Source: Rhytidiadelphus loreus
Lineage: Eukaryota > Streptophyta > Bryopsida > Hypnales > Hylocomiaceae
Assembly (NCBI GenBank): GCA_947034895.1
Contig: OX344763.1
Location: 37,137,025 to 37,201,024 of the forward strand
Direction: 5' to 3'
Length of the DNA stretch: 64,000 bases
The notes under the pieces are model-generated. The model ran no database searches. It was not told the DNA's origin and was given only the letters and a program-made list of their open reading frames with translations. The translations under genes were made by a program, and so were the position numbers. Positions 1-12,943 of the stretch are shown here, piece by piece. Position 1 is the stretch's first letter, and every line of letters starts with the position of its first letter.

Positions 1-1015
1 ATATAATGCGGAGATTATGGATTAAGTGTATTGTGCTCAATTGTTTGGAATTGAAGTTATGTGTGTGAATCTGTGTGGTTGGAATCTATTGTGCATTAAA
101 GTGATGATGTAGTGGGCTGATGTTCAGTGGTGTTTGAATGGCGATTGAGTTTGTGAACAATGGAATATGTATCGATTGTGGTTGTTGTAATGAGGGCTGA
201 GTGTTAGATCTATAGATATAGATTAGGAGAATTTACAATCTATTGTGTGAAGAAGAAATGAATTTGTTTGTTGGTTGTTTCCAACTGGATTATCCATTGT
301 GTATGACCGGAGCATGCAGCATGAGAAATAGCATAGAAATTATATCAATAGTTTAAATGCAATAGTTTATGATCTTGAGTGATGAGATTATAGTTGTGAG
401 CGGAATCAATAGAAATTGCAGTAAGTGCAAATTCTGCTGTAAAGGAAATTCCATCAAGAAGACCTGTAGAGAATCCAGAGATGGAATTGAAGATCAATTG
501 AGACTGAAGCAACAAGGAACGAAACAAACAGAAGAAATATCTATTGATGCTGTCAAGCCGGAGATGAAAGCTAAAGAGCAATAGATCCTGTAAATGGAAG
601 GAGAATTCAATAGAGACTAAAGAATGACATTTATAATGATGGGATAAGTTCTTACACCTTGGGTTAAATTATAATAATATGGCTTAATCTATTGTTTGGG
701 TAAAAATAGAATTATTCTCCCAATCCTTTCAATTGTGCATAATCTGGGAAATGGATTAAATCCATTACCTTATAGAATTACCTATAGCACTTTGCCTCCT
801 TGAGAACGAACTTAAAAACTATAGGAATTTATTTAAGTTCATCCATAGTAAATTCCAGTCTACAGTGATAGAGGAAAGAGGACCACAAACACAATGAAGG
901 ATGTCATGTAAATCATCTTAGAATGTGGCAGAAGCATAAATGAAGTGGGATGAATTGGAAGTGGCGGAAGGGGACCGAGCACGCTAGTCATTATGCACTA
1001 CAAGTAGATATGTGT
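1..1015. other. AT-rich spacer, no gene recognised
   Basis: No reading frame here resembles a known protein. A pair of opposed short frames near 345-584 overlap one another and have no family signature. No repeat boundary was found. Confidence 0.5.
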
Positions 1016-1019
1016 ATAA

Positions 1020-1746
1020 GGGTGATTGCAAGAAACACTTGTCCTATTTTTTGTCCCCTTGACCTTAGACAGGTGGTTTTTTGCTCATAACTTTTGCATC
1101 GTGTGTCCATCCTCTATGAAACTTGAAATGAAGGTACATGTGGTAGTTTCAGATGTTGAGTAATTTTTTGGTTTTAAAAAAAATTATTTTACTATTTTTA
1201 AACTGCCCCCGATTGGATGTCTACCTTGGCCATTTTGGGGGTTTGTAGTACTAATTTTGATCCAAAAATAAAAATTTGAATCTCAAAATTGGTATAAAAG
1301 GACTTATACTAAAGTTACACAATTTCACTGAAGGATTTCTAAAAATAGTAAACTGTCCACCCTCCACATGTGCTCAAAGAGCACTACCTTTGCGCAAGTG
1401 TAGAGAACACAATTTTATTTTTACAATAGTGAAAATTGGTGAAAAGGAGTATCTATAAGTTAGGAAAAATGTCTTTTTTTTTGAGAATTTTTTGAATTTT
1501 TTTACTATTTTTTAAGAATTAAATTTCAAACTGTCTATTTTCTTCCATTTTTCAACCCTCTTTGACCGTGCATAACTCTTAGAGATAAAAAATTTTAGGT
1601 CTGAATTTTTGCACATATCATTGTTTTAATGCTTTACACATTATCCATATTTTATTTTATTTAAAAAAAAATTATTCCAAAATCCACGAACAGAAGTGAA
1701 ATGGCCGTTTTGAACGAAAATCGGCAGGTGTTTCTTGCAACTACCC
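1020..1746. mobile_element. Non-autonomous TIR element, GGGTRRTTGCAAGAAA family
   Basis: The ends are inverted repeats of about 30 bp. The left end reads GGGTGATTGCAAGAAACAC and the reverse complement of the right end reads GGGTAGTTGCAAGAAACAC. Both sides are flanked by ATAA (1016-1019 and 1747-1750), which could be a target-site duplication (TSD). No transposase is encoded. A second member with related ends and interior lies at 24794-25498. The superfamily is not assigned. Confidence 0.6.
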
Positions 1747-1917
1747 ATAAGGCACATTTTCCGTAGTTCTTGAAGTTGTCGAGCATGACAGTGTTTTTCT
1801 TTGTAGAATTGTTCAAATGTCGGCCATATTGGAAGGTACGTAAGTATATTGCATAGACCGTCAAAGGCATAGTATTTTATTTCCTTTTGGCTAGAAGTAA
1901 AGCAACAATTGTGCCAA

Positions 1918-4071
1918 CACTATACCAGAACATGGTAAAAAAAAACTGAAGTTAAAATTTACTACAGTTTTTTTTGCCACAGTTTTGCGCACATTTTTCC
2001 ACTACGAAGAATACAAGATTTGGAATGACTTGAGCGACTGACAACCGTTTTACGTAGACAATTGCAATTTCTTTGTCTGCAACTGCATCAATATTTTAAG
2101 TATCATTTCGTCATTTCAATGACAGTATTGATCGATCAACTGTATACGGAGAACATGTCACATTGCGCCCACTGAAGTCAATAGTTGTATGCATACGTAT
2201 GTAACAATTAATGCATTACAGCATGTGTTGACCGTCAACTTCTAATTAATTAATTAGTACCAAAGTATGTACTTCATTATTACTAATGCTAAAATGCACA
2301 CGCGCATACACATGTACACCACTGCTTACTGTCAATGTAAGCATTACGTAAAATCATCATCTGCTAATTAAATAACCGATGTGCAATACGATGTATATAT
2401 TGCTCACGCACAGTGGCGCTGAATTAATAACTGACAGTGTAATGCGTTTCCCATTACCTCCGTAATGAACTTCAATGTCATCGGTGGTTGTACAAAAAAT
2501 CATGACATACATATTATACGACAGCCCTACAAGTCAATACGCCTCAAACACACTATATGAAAGTCCACTGCCTATAAATGGAAATTTTTCTACAAGCACA
2601 TACAGATCGACAACAATGCCGCTAAGGATTTCCCGCGGCGCCTGCTCTTCATCTGTCGCCGTTTATTTCCCATACCTTCTTCCATTCACTGTTAGACAGT
2701 TGCGCGAAGATGCTACGTACTCTCACTCTGTAGCGCAGTCGCCGCATGTTACATTCGAAGAGGAAATTCAAATGAAACACTCATGTGCACAAACATATAA
2801 AACCTCTTTTGTTCAGATTTTTCGGCACAGTCTATGCACTTACCATTGAAAACAAGAAAGACATTCCATCATTTCCAGAACATGGTCTACAATGAAATCA
2901 TTTTTTAATTTCCGTAGTTCAATTTACAAACAATTCGTATTTATAGTAAAAGTACAAGAAAGTGACTTCATGCAAATTTTTGCCTATCCTAATGTGCCCC
3001 TTCGGTAACGACTTCTTCGTGTTACCATTTGTTGACATGGGTCCATTCCATAAAACAAACAGAAACCAAACCGATGTGACGATGTCATCGGTTTCATTGC
3101 AACGCTCCTGTTTGTGCAATGTACACGTACTCCATGTTGCATTCCTTCACCGTTTATCACTAACCAACTAAGCTGTACTTAACAACACTCATAATGTTGC
3201 GCTTCCATACAACCACATTTACGGACGCCTAATAACTTCTGAAATCCTACCTACAAATCGCACGATGAAAGCTATGAAAAATGCAACTGTGTCGTAGAAT
3301 ATTATTGACTACATATTGTGCTCCTCTGAAACGCAGATACATATTTGATCGAACAGCATGCGTCCAAAACTGCGTACGGCCATCAACGTCCCCTACATCA
3401 GCGAAGCAACACACACATAGGAAGTACAATTCATCTTCGACAGCGTCATCCACGACGCTGAAAAAACATATCTGTCCACTACAACTGCAAGAAAAAACAG
3501 CTACACCGAACACACTTTTTATTAGCGACCGCTTTGTCTTCACTATCAATATAGATCTTCATATGTTTTGTTCTCTGCAAACTGTACTCTTACTACGTGA
3601 CAAAAAACAATACAGAGTTCGAAAACATTAGCAAAACTTCTTCACTTCTGAAGTACACAATACAGTTCTAAGGACAGTCGCGACCGTGCTAGCACTGTCG
3701 GAAAAATCTGCGACATGGGCTGACGTTTTGGAATGAACTCATTCTTCATACAAAAACGAATAAAGAAAGTTGTTTGTCATTCTTGTATTCATTAAAATCA
3801 ACTAATGTGCAGCAAATTACATACCATAGAACACAAAGTCATGATGGTCCAGCATTGCCAATGACATGTACCGCATTCCACGGACCTTCAATTGATTTCC
3901 TCCATCACTGACGTACAACGGTAAGTGCTAAGTATCACATTGGCGGTTCGTGCTATAAATTTTTTCAACAAACTCTTCTCTTTTACTACGACACAGACCA
4001 CTGCACTTCCTTATTGACAAGGATATAAAAGAAATGATAAAATCAACTCACACACATGTACGTCTCACTCA
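1918..4071. other. 3' non-coding part of the outer CACTA element
   Basis: This stretch lies downstream of the last outer transposase exon. It is less AT-rich than the flanking DNA. It contains open frames, for example near 2475-2849 and 3281-3631, but none resembles a protein family. It is read as the subterminal region of the outer element. Confidence 0.4.
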
Positions 4072-4385
4072 TCAACATCCTCGAAGTCTTCCACGACGTC
4101 CCCGCCTTGCACCAACACCGACCTGCGTTGCTCTTTCTCCGTTCACCAATGTGTTCAAACGAGCAACCTCGGCTTCAGGGACAACCTCGCCCTCTAATCT
4201 AATTCCAAGTCTGAAATGCGGAGCGTTCAAGTTGACAGGCAGATTGAGCCCTCCGTAGTCGTTGTTAATTCCGAGAATTTGCTCGTCTTCGTCATCCACA
4301 ATCCGTCTTGACCGAGGTTCCTTCTGCAATACTATTTTCCACGTCAGTTGCCTCCAATCGTCAATGAAAAAAACCTCCGCTCAGA
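4072..4385 (-). pseudogene. Outer CACTA Tnp2 transposase, C-terminal exon
   Basis: Read on the minus strand, the frame contains EVFFIDDWRQLTWKIVLQKE. This aligns with QVFFSDVVDRPGWKVVLRKE near the C terminus of the intact transposase of the inner element. A basic glycine/arginine tail follows. The upstream boundary lies in a probable intron between about 4985 and 4385. The piece is open, but it belongs to a gene broken elsewhere. Confidence 0.7.
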
Positions 4386-4984
4386 ATGTAGAACTCATAA
4401 ATGGAAATACTAAGAAATCAGTAATTGCAAATCACCAAAGCGAATGCTACCTCATATGAGAATGTCATCTGAAATTCGACTGTTATTCTTCACGAACTCT
4501 AATGTACGAAACTCCGCTATTCAGCACATCATTCATGCATTCATCTTATAACATGGACGAGTCACATGACTTTCTATATTCTACGAATTCCATAACGTAA
4601 TTTATTCATATCTTTCTCCGATATATCATTCTTTCCGCATCCAACTTTTCTTATAGGGTGAGTGACATGTCTGGCTCCCAGATGTCATACACATTTGATA
4701 TTTCTGACTGCTCCTCCAATCATTGAAATCATAATGCAAAATAACATTTTGCTATATACTAATTCATGTAGCAATGCACTTTGCAAAACGCACAGGAAAC
4801 GACAAGTACGTCTACGCCCTGTCATTCAAAAGTGAGAATTTAGTTCTCAACTGTCATTTCGTAAAGACAAAAGTGTGCGTGCACACTTAGATAGTAAGTT
4901 CACTTTTGATTGGTACGTGGACTCAAGACTTCTGCACTTCTTGAATCACCTTGAAATAGCAAAACAAAAATTCTAGAATAATTC

Positions 4985-5484
4985 GTACATGTCGTATCGT
5001 TGCAAGCAGAACGTAAAGTTCTCGAGCAACGGCTACTCTGTCATTGAATCAAACCACTGTGAATCCGTAGTCGTCTACCATTGTTGATGGACACCTTCCC
5101 TCGCTGTTTCGAATCCATGAACCTTTCATGACCACCCTTCTTCTTGTTGAGTAACGGACTACTAGGATATCCTTCAGAACTCCGACCATACTGACACCAG
5201 TGGTGCGTCCATCTTCTGCCCAAAAACACATGCAATTCCATAATCTTGTGTTATATAACCATTTTCCATGCCTTCTTCATGGACTCGGTAGTGATTTCCA
5301 TAGGCCCACATTTGCTTGTACGACTCCAAGTGTGCACTAGGAAGTTCAGACAGTCTACGCAACTCGACGTCTACATTGCGGACGCCATGCAATCGAATGA
5401 GAGTTGCAGTGTAATCATGCAGCCATTCTACGAAGTCCGGAAGATGATTCAACATTTCCGCTGCATACTGAATTTGTTGCCTTC
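4985..5484 (-). pseudogene. Outer CACTA Tnp2 transposase, DUF4216 exon (left half)
   Basis: The minus strand encodes a DUF4216-like domain: YGNHYRVHEEGMENGY, then YGIACVFGQ, then GVLKDILVV and DDYGFTVV. These match the order of motifs in the intact inner transposase (FGNRFRV, NSGIASVF, GVLQDIFLL, DDDGFLVV). There is at least one frameshift after the FGQ motif and an in-frame TGA near 5049-5051. The exon is cut at 5484/5485 by the inner CACTA element. Its upstream continuation resumes at 18171, 12.7 kb away, with the TTC duplicated on both sides. Confidence 0.85.
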
Positions 5485-5530
5485 CACTACAAGAAAACTG
5501 CCAAATATGTGACTGCAATATGTGACTGCA
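5485..5530 (+). repeat. Left terminal inverted repeat of the inner CACTA element
   Basis: The end begins with CACTACAAGAAAACTGCC and continues into repeats of the ATGTGACTGCA type. It pairs with the right end at 18126-18170. Confidence 0.9.
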
Positions 5531-6237
5531 GGAAAAATGCGACTGCCGCGTGACTAGCACCTCCCTAATTGCACCGTCTCATTTTATGCACAAGGACTGA
5601 GTTGTGGAGCAGTCGCGCTCGTGACTACGACATGAACTGCAGCGAAGGGGTAACGTTTCATCCGCGACTGCTGTAGGGAGCGATGAAAACGTGCTGATGT
5701 GGCACGACAGTCAGCAGGTGGATTGGCACAGTCGGGGACGACTATGCAATAGTCACAGGGAGTCACTTTCGATGACTTGTGAGCGACTTTTCCGTGACTT
5801 GACGGACACTGTACTGTGACTTCATCGCGATTGGCACGCAATGTAGGATTCTACCAAAGAGAGGGGCCACAAAGAAAGGATTAGAGATCTCATGGGAGCT
5901 GCACCTACAAAATGTAGAGTTCTATGAGGGGCGAAGAGAGATCATTCACTCACTGAGATACTGCATGCAGGTAATTACTGTAAAGCGGCTGCGCCTCAGA
6001 ATTGTGCTGGAGCAAGTACATAGTGGACATTTCAAGGGTCACAATGAAGGGAGGCGGAAGCCAATGCCAAGGCTTAAAGGAGATTGTGAAATATAATTCA
6101 CCAAGTTCAAAATGGGCCCATAGAGTAGGCTCGGAGTCATACATAATACGTGACTGCTATACGACTGTACGCGACTCCATTGTCACTCAGTAATGACTAA
6201 GCGACACTATGTACTAGTTGTCTATGGAACTATGACA
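5531..6237. other. Left subterminal region of the inner CACTA element
   Basis: No gene is seen. The stretch is rich in short direct and inverted copies of GTGACT/AGTCAC and GCGACT/AGTCGC words. This is the usual arrangement of CACTA transposase-binding sites. Confidence 0.6.
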
Positions 6238-9200
6238 CTAGTATGCTCCTTGTGCTAATAAGTTGTCTTCTACAGACAACTCTATAGCGCCCACTAAGTT
6301 CACACTTTGCACTGGTCGAGGAAGTTGCCTGGGTGCTACTAATCCCACGCTGTCCACTGTGGTGCTAATGAAGGCGTCTGCGGTGTCAACCACTTCCCGC
6401 TTTGCTCTTGCTTCTTTGCGTAAGACAACTTTCCAACCTGGTCTATCGACAACATCTGAGAAAAAAACCTGCGTCGCCTGGCTAGGAAAGATGAAGGGCT
6501 CCGACAAGCGAGGGAGTTTGTGGCGGAAGTTGACAACCAAGAAGCCGTCGTCATCTCGGATGTATGTTGGATTCCCACGATTGTCGAAGGGCTTCACCCA
6601 CTCACATCGCAGTAGGATGACAGGCGTTTGCAGTGCTCCGTAATCCAAGAGGAATATGTCTTGGAGAACACCTACATATGGAACTGATGCATCCGAATCA
6701 CTTTCTGCGGGCAGTGAAAACACCGATGCGATGCCACTGTTGTAGCTCACCATTCGAGCAGAGGTGTCGTCATCTACCCGGAACCGGTTACCAAATGCCA
6801 AGATCCGTGTATATCGAGTGGCCTTTCGGGATGGCTTCTTACTTAACAAGAGGCGATCCATGTCGTCTGGGTTCCGGAGATTCAACTGAGACTCACCCAC
6901 GGTATTCATAATCCACTCTGCCAATGCTGTAGTAGACGGATCTTGCTCAACCTCGGTTTGCCATTTCCTGCAGAAACATACCAAACACGCTCAATGGCCC
7001 GTCTACAGATGGTAAGGAGGTACAGAAAAAAGTCGAGAACAATAAAACACTTGAGGAACATTTCGAGGGCTCCAAGACTAGAGTGACTAAAATTTTACTA
7101 CACCTAGTTACGTGGAAGTTGGAAAGTTAGTGGTGTACGACTGGTAAGTGATTGACAAGTGACTGGGAAGTCACTTTCCTACGACTCTGACACAACTTGT
7201 CACCAACAATGGGGAACCAACACCCACTGCCCCAGAGCCGCACAAATGTACGAAGGGGGCGATAACAATTGTTGCGAAATTTGGGGGACCTAGCCGGCGG
7301 TTTTAGGATGCATCAAGGACTTACGCGTTCAGATCCTCCATAAGGGACACGTTTGTCAGCACATACTGGTGAGCGACATCTCGAAGCTCGGGGCTCATCA
7401 CATATGGCCTTCCGGCCCCTTGTAGCACCTCCTCGGCGTCACCATATTCTTCATCTTCGTCCCAAACACGTCTCTGTGTGGGCTCAAACCGCTGCAAGTA
7501 CTCCGTGATGAAGCCGAGGCACTCTTCTTTCAAGTACCCCTCCGCCATACACGCTTCGGGTCGGGCCATGTTCCTCACGTGGTTTTTCAAGACCTTCATG
7601 TAACGTTCTACCGGATACATCCAACGGGCGCTTACAGGTCCACAAAGGTCAAGTTCCTTCGCTAGATGATAGGGGAGGTGGGTCATTATGTCAAAAAAAG
7701 AAGGCGGAAATTCTATCTCCAGCAATGCCATGCTTTCCGCAACATTAAACTCCAATGATGCAAAGTCCGCTGGGTTGTAAACCTTTGTGCACAAGCGTCG
7801 AAACACCTTGCACATTCTCATGACAGCCAATCGTGGCCCAGGCTGCATCAGCCCTCGAAGTGCCAATGGCAGCACCTGTTGCATCAACACATGGTAATCG
7901 TGCGACTTTAGACCGCCAAAGTTCTTTTTCCGAATGCACTTGCCCAGGTCTGAGGAATAGCCGGATGGTGCCTTCAAGGCCTCCAGACACCTTGCAAACT
8001 TCTCAAATTCGTAATCTAGCATAACATACGGAGCTCGAGGCTTTAGCATCTTTCCTGGGTTATGGGGATTTGGGGTCAGCCAAAGATGTCTGCGCAAATT
8101 CCGCCTCTGCAAATCTCTTCTCACTTTCACAGTATCCTTCTTCCCTGTTATTGTTTTCAAAAAGTTCTTGGACAGATTCATCTCACAGTGCATGACGTCC
8201 AAGGTGTACCGAATCAGAAGCTTCTGCAGAGGTAAAAAGCGTGTAGTGGGTCAGTAACAACACTTCATTATTTACAAGTTCAAACAACATGAGGCACTTA
8301 TTCCACATACAAGACCGAATCCGGAAAATGGAGCCCCCGCTAGCACTGGCAAAAGTCACTCACAAGTCACTGCGAGAATAAGCTGACACTTCCGTACTAC
8401 TTTGATGTGACTACCAGGACACTGGAACAGTAGATTGAAAATCACCTATAAGTTTCCTATAAGTCACCTATAAGTTGCCTATAAGTCACCTATAAGTCGC
8501 CTTCATGCCTGAAGGAGTTCAAAGAGCAGTTGCACTCACCTGCCAATAGGGCAATCTGTGAAGATCGCTCAGTCGCTTCACGCCGTGCACCTTTGAAGGG
8601 TCCCCGGTTGTACCATCTCTATGTCCCGCTGCTCTCCACGCCTCGCAGTTCCTGGCGTGCTCTATTTGTTCCTCCACTGTGACTTCACGTGGTTTAGGCC
8701 TAGTTTCCATTTCACCGTCAAAGTGGTCCTTCATTGCAGCTGATCTGTATGGATGATCTTCGGGCAACCATCGCCTGGTCCCGACATACGTTTGTTTGCC
8801 CAACTCCACGGAGTGCTCGGCGCCGAGGTCCACACCACACCAAGGACATGCCGCGTAACCTTGATGTGAAAACCCTCCAACTGTGCCGTAGCCTGGAAAG
8901 TCATGGATAGTCCACAACAGCATGGCCCGTAGCTGAAATGATCTGGATCCTACATCCTTCGTCACATCGTACGCAGGAACACCTTCCCATAACTCCAGCA
9001 ACTCGTCCACGAGGGGCGCGAGGTACACATTGAAGGTTTCCAATGTCACGGACTCTTTACCTGGAATCAACAAGGCCAAAAGGAGGAAAAACTTCTTTGT
9101 AGTCAACCACGGAGGGATATTGTAATTCAACAGCACAACTGGCCAAGTGGACCAAGACGACCTATTTTGCTTGAACGGATTCACTCCATCTGCTGCCAAC

Positions 9201-10321
9201 GCAAAGTGAGTGTTTCGGGGATCATTTTGGAAGGTGGGGTCAACATTCTCGTGGAAGTGACGCCACGCCTTCGAATCACATGGATGCCGGACAAGGCCGT
9301 CCCCGCCCACACGATCACTGTGGTTCTCTACATGCCACACCATTAACTTGGAGATGTTAGGACTCCTAAACATCCGTTTCAGCCGGGGAATGATGGGGAA
9401 ATGACGCAATACTTTGAGCGGTAGAGCCCGTCGCTCTTCGTCTTTGTATCGACATCCTCCACACTTAGGGCAACGTACGGCTTCCGCATGCTCACCGCGA
9501 AACAGCACGCACCCTTTCTCGCAAGCGTGGATGGTGTTGTAAGTGAGCCCCAATTTTGCTGTCAAGGTCTTTGCTGCATGGTATGTTCTCGGCAATGTGT
9601 TGTTCTGCGGAAGAAGGTGTAGGTGCAAGAGACTGAACAACTCATTTGCACAGTTGTTGCTCACTCCATGAACCGTACAGAGATTCATGAGCAACACTGT
9701 GGCTCCAATCTTGCTGGATCGGGCGCCGAAGTATAAATGCTGCATGGAATCCTCCAGTGCTTGGCCATCTGTGTCTTCGTTGGCCTCAGCTCCATCGATG
9801 GGTACACCCATTGTAGGCGGGTTGGTGTCGTCCCTGCACTCCTCTGCCTCCGCTGTGTCCTCCACATCCACTCCCAAACAATCTGCATGGACGAAGTCCG
9901 CAATGGCAAAGGCATCGGTCACCTCACGACGCACTTGGTCGGCGGCATCTGCGATTACATCCTCATGCTCCAAAGCTTGTTCGATCATGCCTGCGGTGTC
10001 CACATTTGCATCAATCCCAATCGCTTCTGCCGCCGTTGGTCCCCAAAATTCGCACTCCCATTCTTCGTCCGAAGAGTCCTTGTCACCTGGACCTCTCCAA
10101 ATTCGACAACTTGGATGTCTACCATTTCGGAGGAGGTGCTCTTTCACGTTACGAATAAGTAACTTCCTTCCTCCACGGCATTTGTTGCATGGGCAAGCCA
10201 ACCTCTTCAAGTGGTACTCGGAAGCCCGACGAAGCTCTCTACTCCACATCCTGTCATCCCGTAGCCGCTGCCGTTGCCTATCACTGCATGGAAGTATTGC
10301 TGGCATAATTGGATCCTCCAT
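6238..10321 (-). CDS. Tnp2-type CACTA transposase (inner element), intact
   Basis: Catalyses excision and insertion of CACTA elements. Three exons join in frame: 10321-8540, 8223-7325 and 6967-6238. All introns are GT-AG, giving about 1136 residues with no stop. The first ATG in the frame is at 10321; the frame is open a little further upstream behind a possible splice acceptor, so the start is not certain. Domains in order: a Cys-rich N-terminal segment (CPCNKC), an acidic region, the Tnp2 core (HACEKGCVLF, CPKCGGCRYK, FPGYGTVGG, CPWCG), a DUF4218-like region (DVMHCEMNLSKN, MTHLPYHLAKELDLCGPVS, YPVERYMKVLK), and a C-terminal DUF4216-like region (LAFGNRFRV, YNSGIASVF, LLRCEWVK). It is transcribed away from the second gene of the element. 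Being unbroken, it suggests recent activity. Family assignment is secure; present activity is inference. Confidence 0.93.
8443..8502. repeat. 12-bp tandem repeat in transposase intron 1
   Basis: About five copies of a CCTATAAGTCAC-like unit lie in the first intron of the inner Tnp2 gene, alternating with TTTC or TTGC variants. The unit carries the AGTCAC word seen throughout the element. Confidence 0.8.
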
Positions 10322-12943
10322 AAGGAACTCCAAATCCAATAGCTACCCTGAATTGAACGCATGGGCACAGATAAGAAAACCACCTCACAAATAAGTATGC
10401 CATGGCATAGGCAACGAGTTTGAAGTGCGATTGTAGTGACAGCCCTACGCGGAACTCTTACGTGACTTCTGAGTGACTTCAAAATGAATCGGTCATGACT
10501 GGGGATGGGTCCCCGGCAAGTCGTGGCGTTGTCAACCAAATTCAAAGGGGAGGGGAGGCAGTGGGCGCATGCTCGGGTCTCAAGTGCATCCTAAGTAGCT
10601 AACTTCCATACTACACGTACATGTGCCGGGTCTGGATGAGGGACAGCACACGCGCTTTAGGCACGATATTGTAGGGGTAGTAGACTAGTAGAGTGAACAT
10701 GAAACAAAACATAGACAGTAGTACCGTCCTTTTTTTATTTAATATGCGCTTTTGAAACAAAGCAGCCATAGAGAGATCCTCCTCCTAGCACGGAGCTGCA
10801 AACGTTGCAGTGGTGCTAATAGATTCCTCCAGCCCGCCTTCTGGCACAGAAGTGTCCGCCAACAAATTGTGTCCTATCATGGTACAATTTTTAGATATGG
10901 CGAAAGACATAGTATCCCTCAAACACACTTTTGGGGGACCCGACCTAGGGAGCCAAGACTTGTGGGTAATACCAATGACATGACTGCCTCCGGTAGTGCA
11001 CCTAGTCTAGCAGGAGTTGCCAATTCTAACTTCTCAAAGACATGTTGGTAACTAACTTCCAAGGGGCGCATGCTAACTTCAAGCTCACTTGGGGATTTAG
11101 GGTGGCCGTTTGGTTGTGCACACACTGCGTGAAGACTTAGTGACTGAACTTTTGGAGGTGGTTTCATGTGGGAGGGTGTGTGGACGATACGGTTTAAGGA
11201 TGTCGAGTTCTGTCCAGCGTCTTCACACCCTGCAACAGAGGGTGGGGCGGTCGCAGCTTCGACCGTCACCTGCAAGCGTCCATCATCTTCAAAATCCTCA
11301 GAAGTCACCATCAAGTCACCATCAAGTCGCGAGGAAGTCACCATCGAGTCGCGAAGAAGCTTTGAGAAGTCACCATGAAGTATCGAGGAAGTCACCGTAG
11401 ACAAAGCCTGCGACTTACCCGTGACTATCTCAAGTCGTCGGGACTCGGGAGGATGGGGCCTGTAGTCTAATGTCCGGCCGTGGGGTCCTCACTAAGTCTC
11501 TGAAGTCAGCACACAGGCATCCTGTGAATTGACGTATATAGGGTGTCCCCCCTGAACCGTATATAGGCTTCAATGCTTCATGAGTTAGGAGTCATGCTAT
11601 CACTTTGCGATCATAACAAAATCAGGAGCAAATCTAGCTCGTATAAATACTTCCTTCAGTCGTGGACAAGTCATGAGTTATTGCATAACCTCGTAATTAA
11701 ATGTCAGCCGCCAGATCTGTCCCGTAATCAAACCCACTTCCTCTTTTCCCTCGTCGTGATCAAGAATGCACACCTGCTTGAGGAGGAACAAATCACACTT
11801 TTTGTGGCAGTCTGAACAGAAGGGAAGATGAGGCTTTGGATTTTGAAACTATACATGCCGGCAACGACCTTCTTCCTCCGTGCAGCTCCGCACCTGTCTT
11901 GCACGCTATTTTGCTCCGATCAACAACGTTGGTTTACCTACGCACAAGGAAGCAGGCAACAAATTCTGGTCAGGTGACAAGCATCTCGAAGCTCAGGGCA
12001 CGGCATGGAGTCTCCGCCACCGCAGAAGGGAGAATATGAACTGGCACGGGACAAGCATGTGGCAGAAGTTCACGCAAAATTCGGGCCTCTTTTCAACTCG
12101 CAACTTGCACCGTGAGTTTCCTCCTTACCTTACTTTGTAATTCAATTGTCCCTGCATTTGTGGGTGCACTGAAGTTGGTCGATGTCGTTGTGTCCTCCAC
12201 GCCGCATGCTCCGCCTGAATAGAATATTTTGTGCTCCCCAACCGCTGCCGCACATCCCTGCCCGCAGAGTTGGCCGTCTCTCTTGCTTGGCTTGCGCGTG
12301 TGTTTCTATGCACAGCCATGGTGCAACCCGTTAATCTCTGCAAGCAGCCGCCGCGATAGGGTTCACGGTTTATGAGCTTTGAAAAACGCGCCGCCCATAT
12401 GCCTTGGACACTGTGCAGTCGTGTTGGAGTTGTGCAGAAGTCACGACATCCAATGTCTATCTTTTGTATCACTTCATGTGAGTGACGAAGAAGTCGTGGG
12501 GAAGTAGCGTCGGAGTGCAATCAGTGAAGAATTGCCTTAAACCCCATTCCTCAACAAGGCGGCCACGTGGAACCGGTGGCGGCGGGGCAATTCAAGTGTG
12601 TCTCTCTCGTAGTCTCGCTTGAGGAGGCAGGCGTAACCCGAGCGGTTTTATTTTTTTTTCATGATTTCGTCTTCTCCCTGCAGTTGGGTTGTTTTGATTT
12701 TCTTTGCGCTTGTGCGGCTCCTTCAATAAGGCCATTGTATTCTTAAACCTACTGAACCCTAAACCACCTGCATCGCACAGCGATCAGGACTCCGGCAAGA
12801 AGCGCGAGTGTGAGGGGCCAAATCGCCGAGAGAAAGGTGAGAAGGTTGTGCGTAGGAGTAGCAGGCAACGGGGCCTCCGAGGACGGAGCAAAAGGGAGAA
12901 GCGCACTCACGGCAGTTGTGGAGCAGCAGGTGACAAGTCCAAA
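10322..12943. other. Central divergent spacer of the inner CACTA element
   Basis: This is the region between the two divergent genes and presumably holds both promoters. Around 11290-11400 there is a cluster of GAAGTCACCATCAAGTCGC-like repeats. A reading frame opens at 12704 only with a non-ATG codon. Otherwise nothing is recognised. Confidence 0.5.
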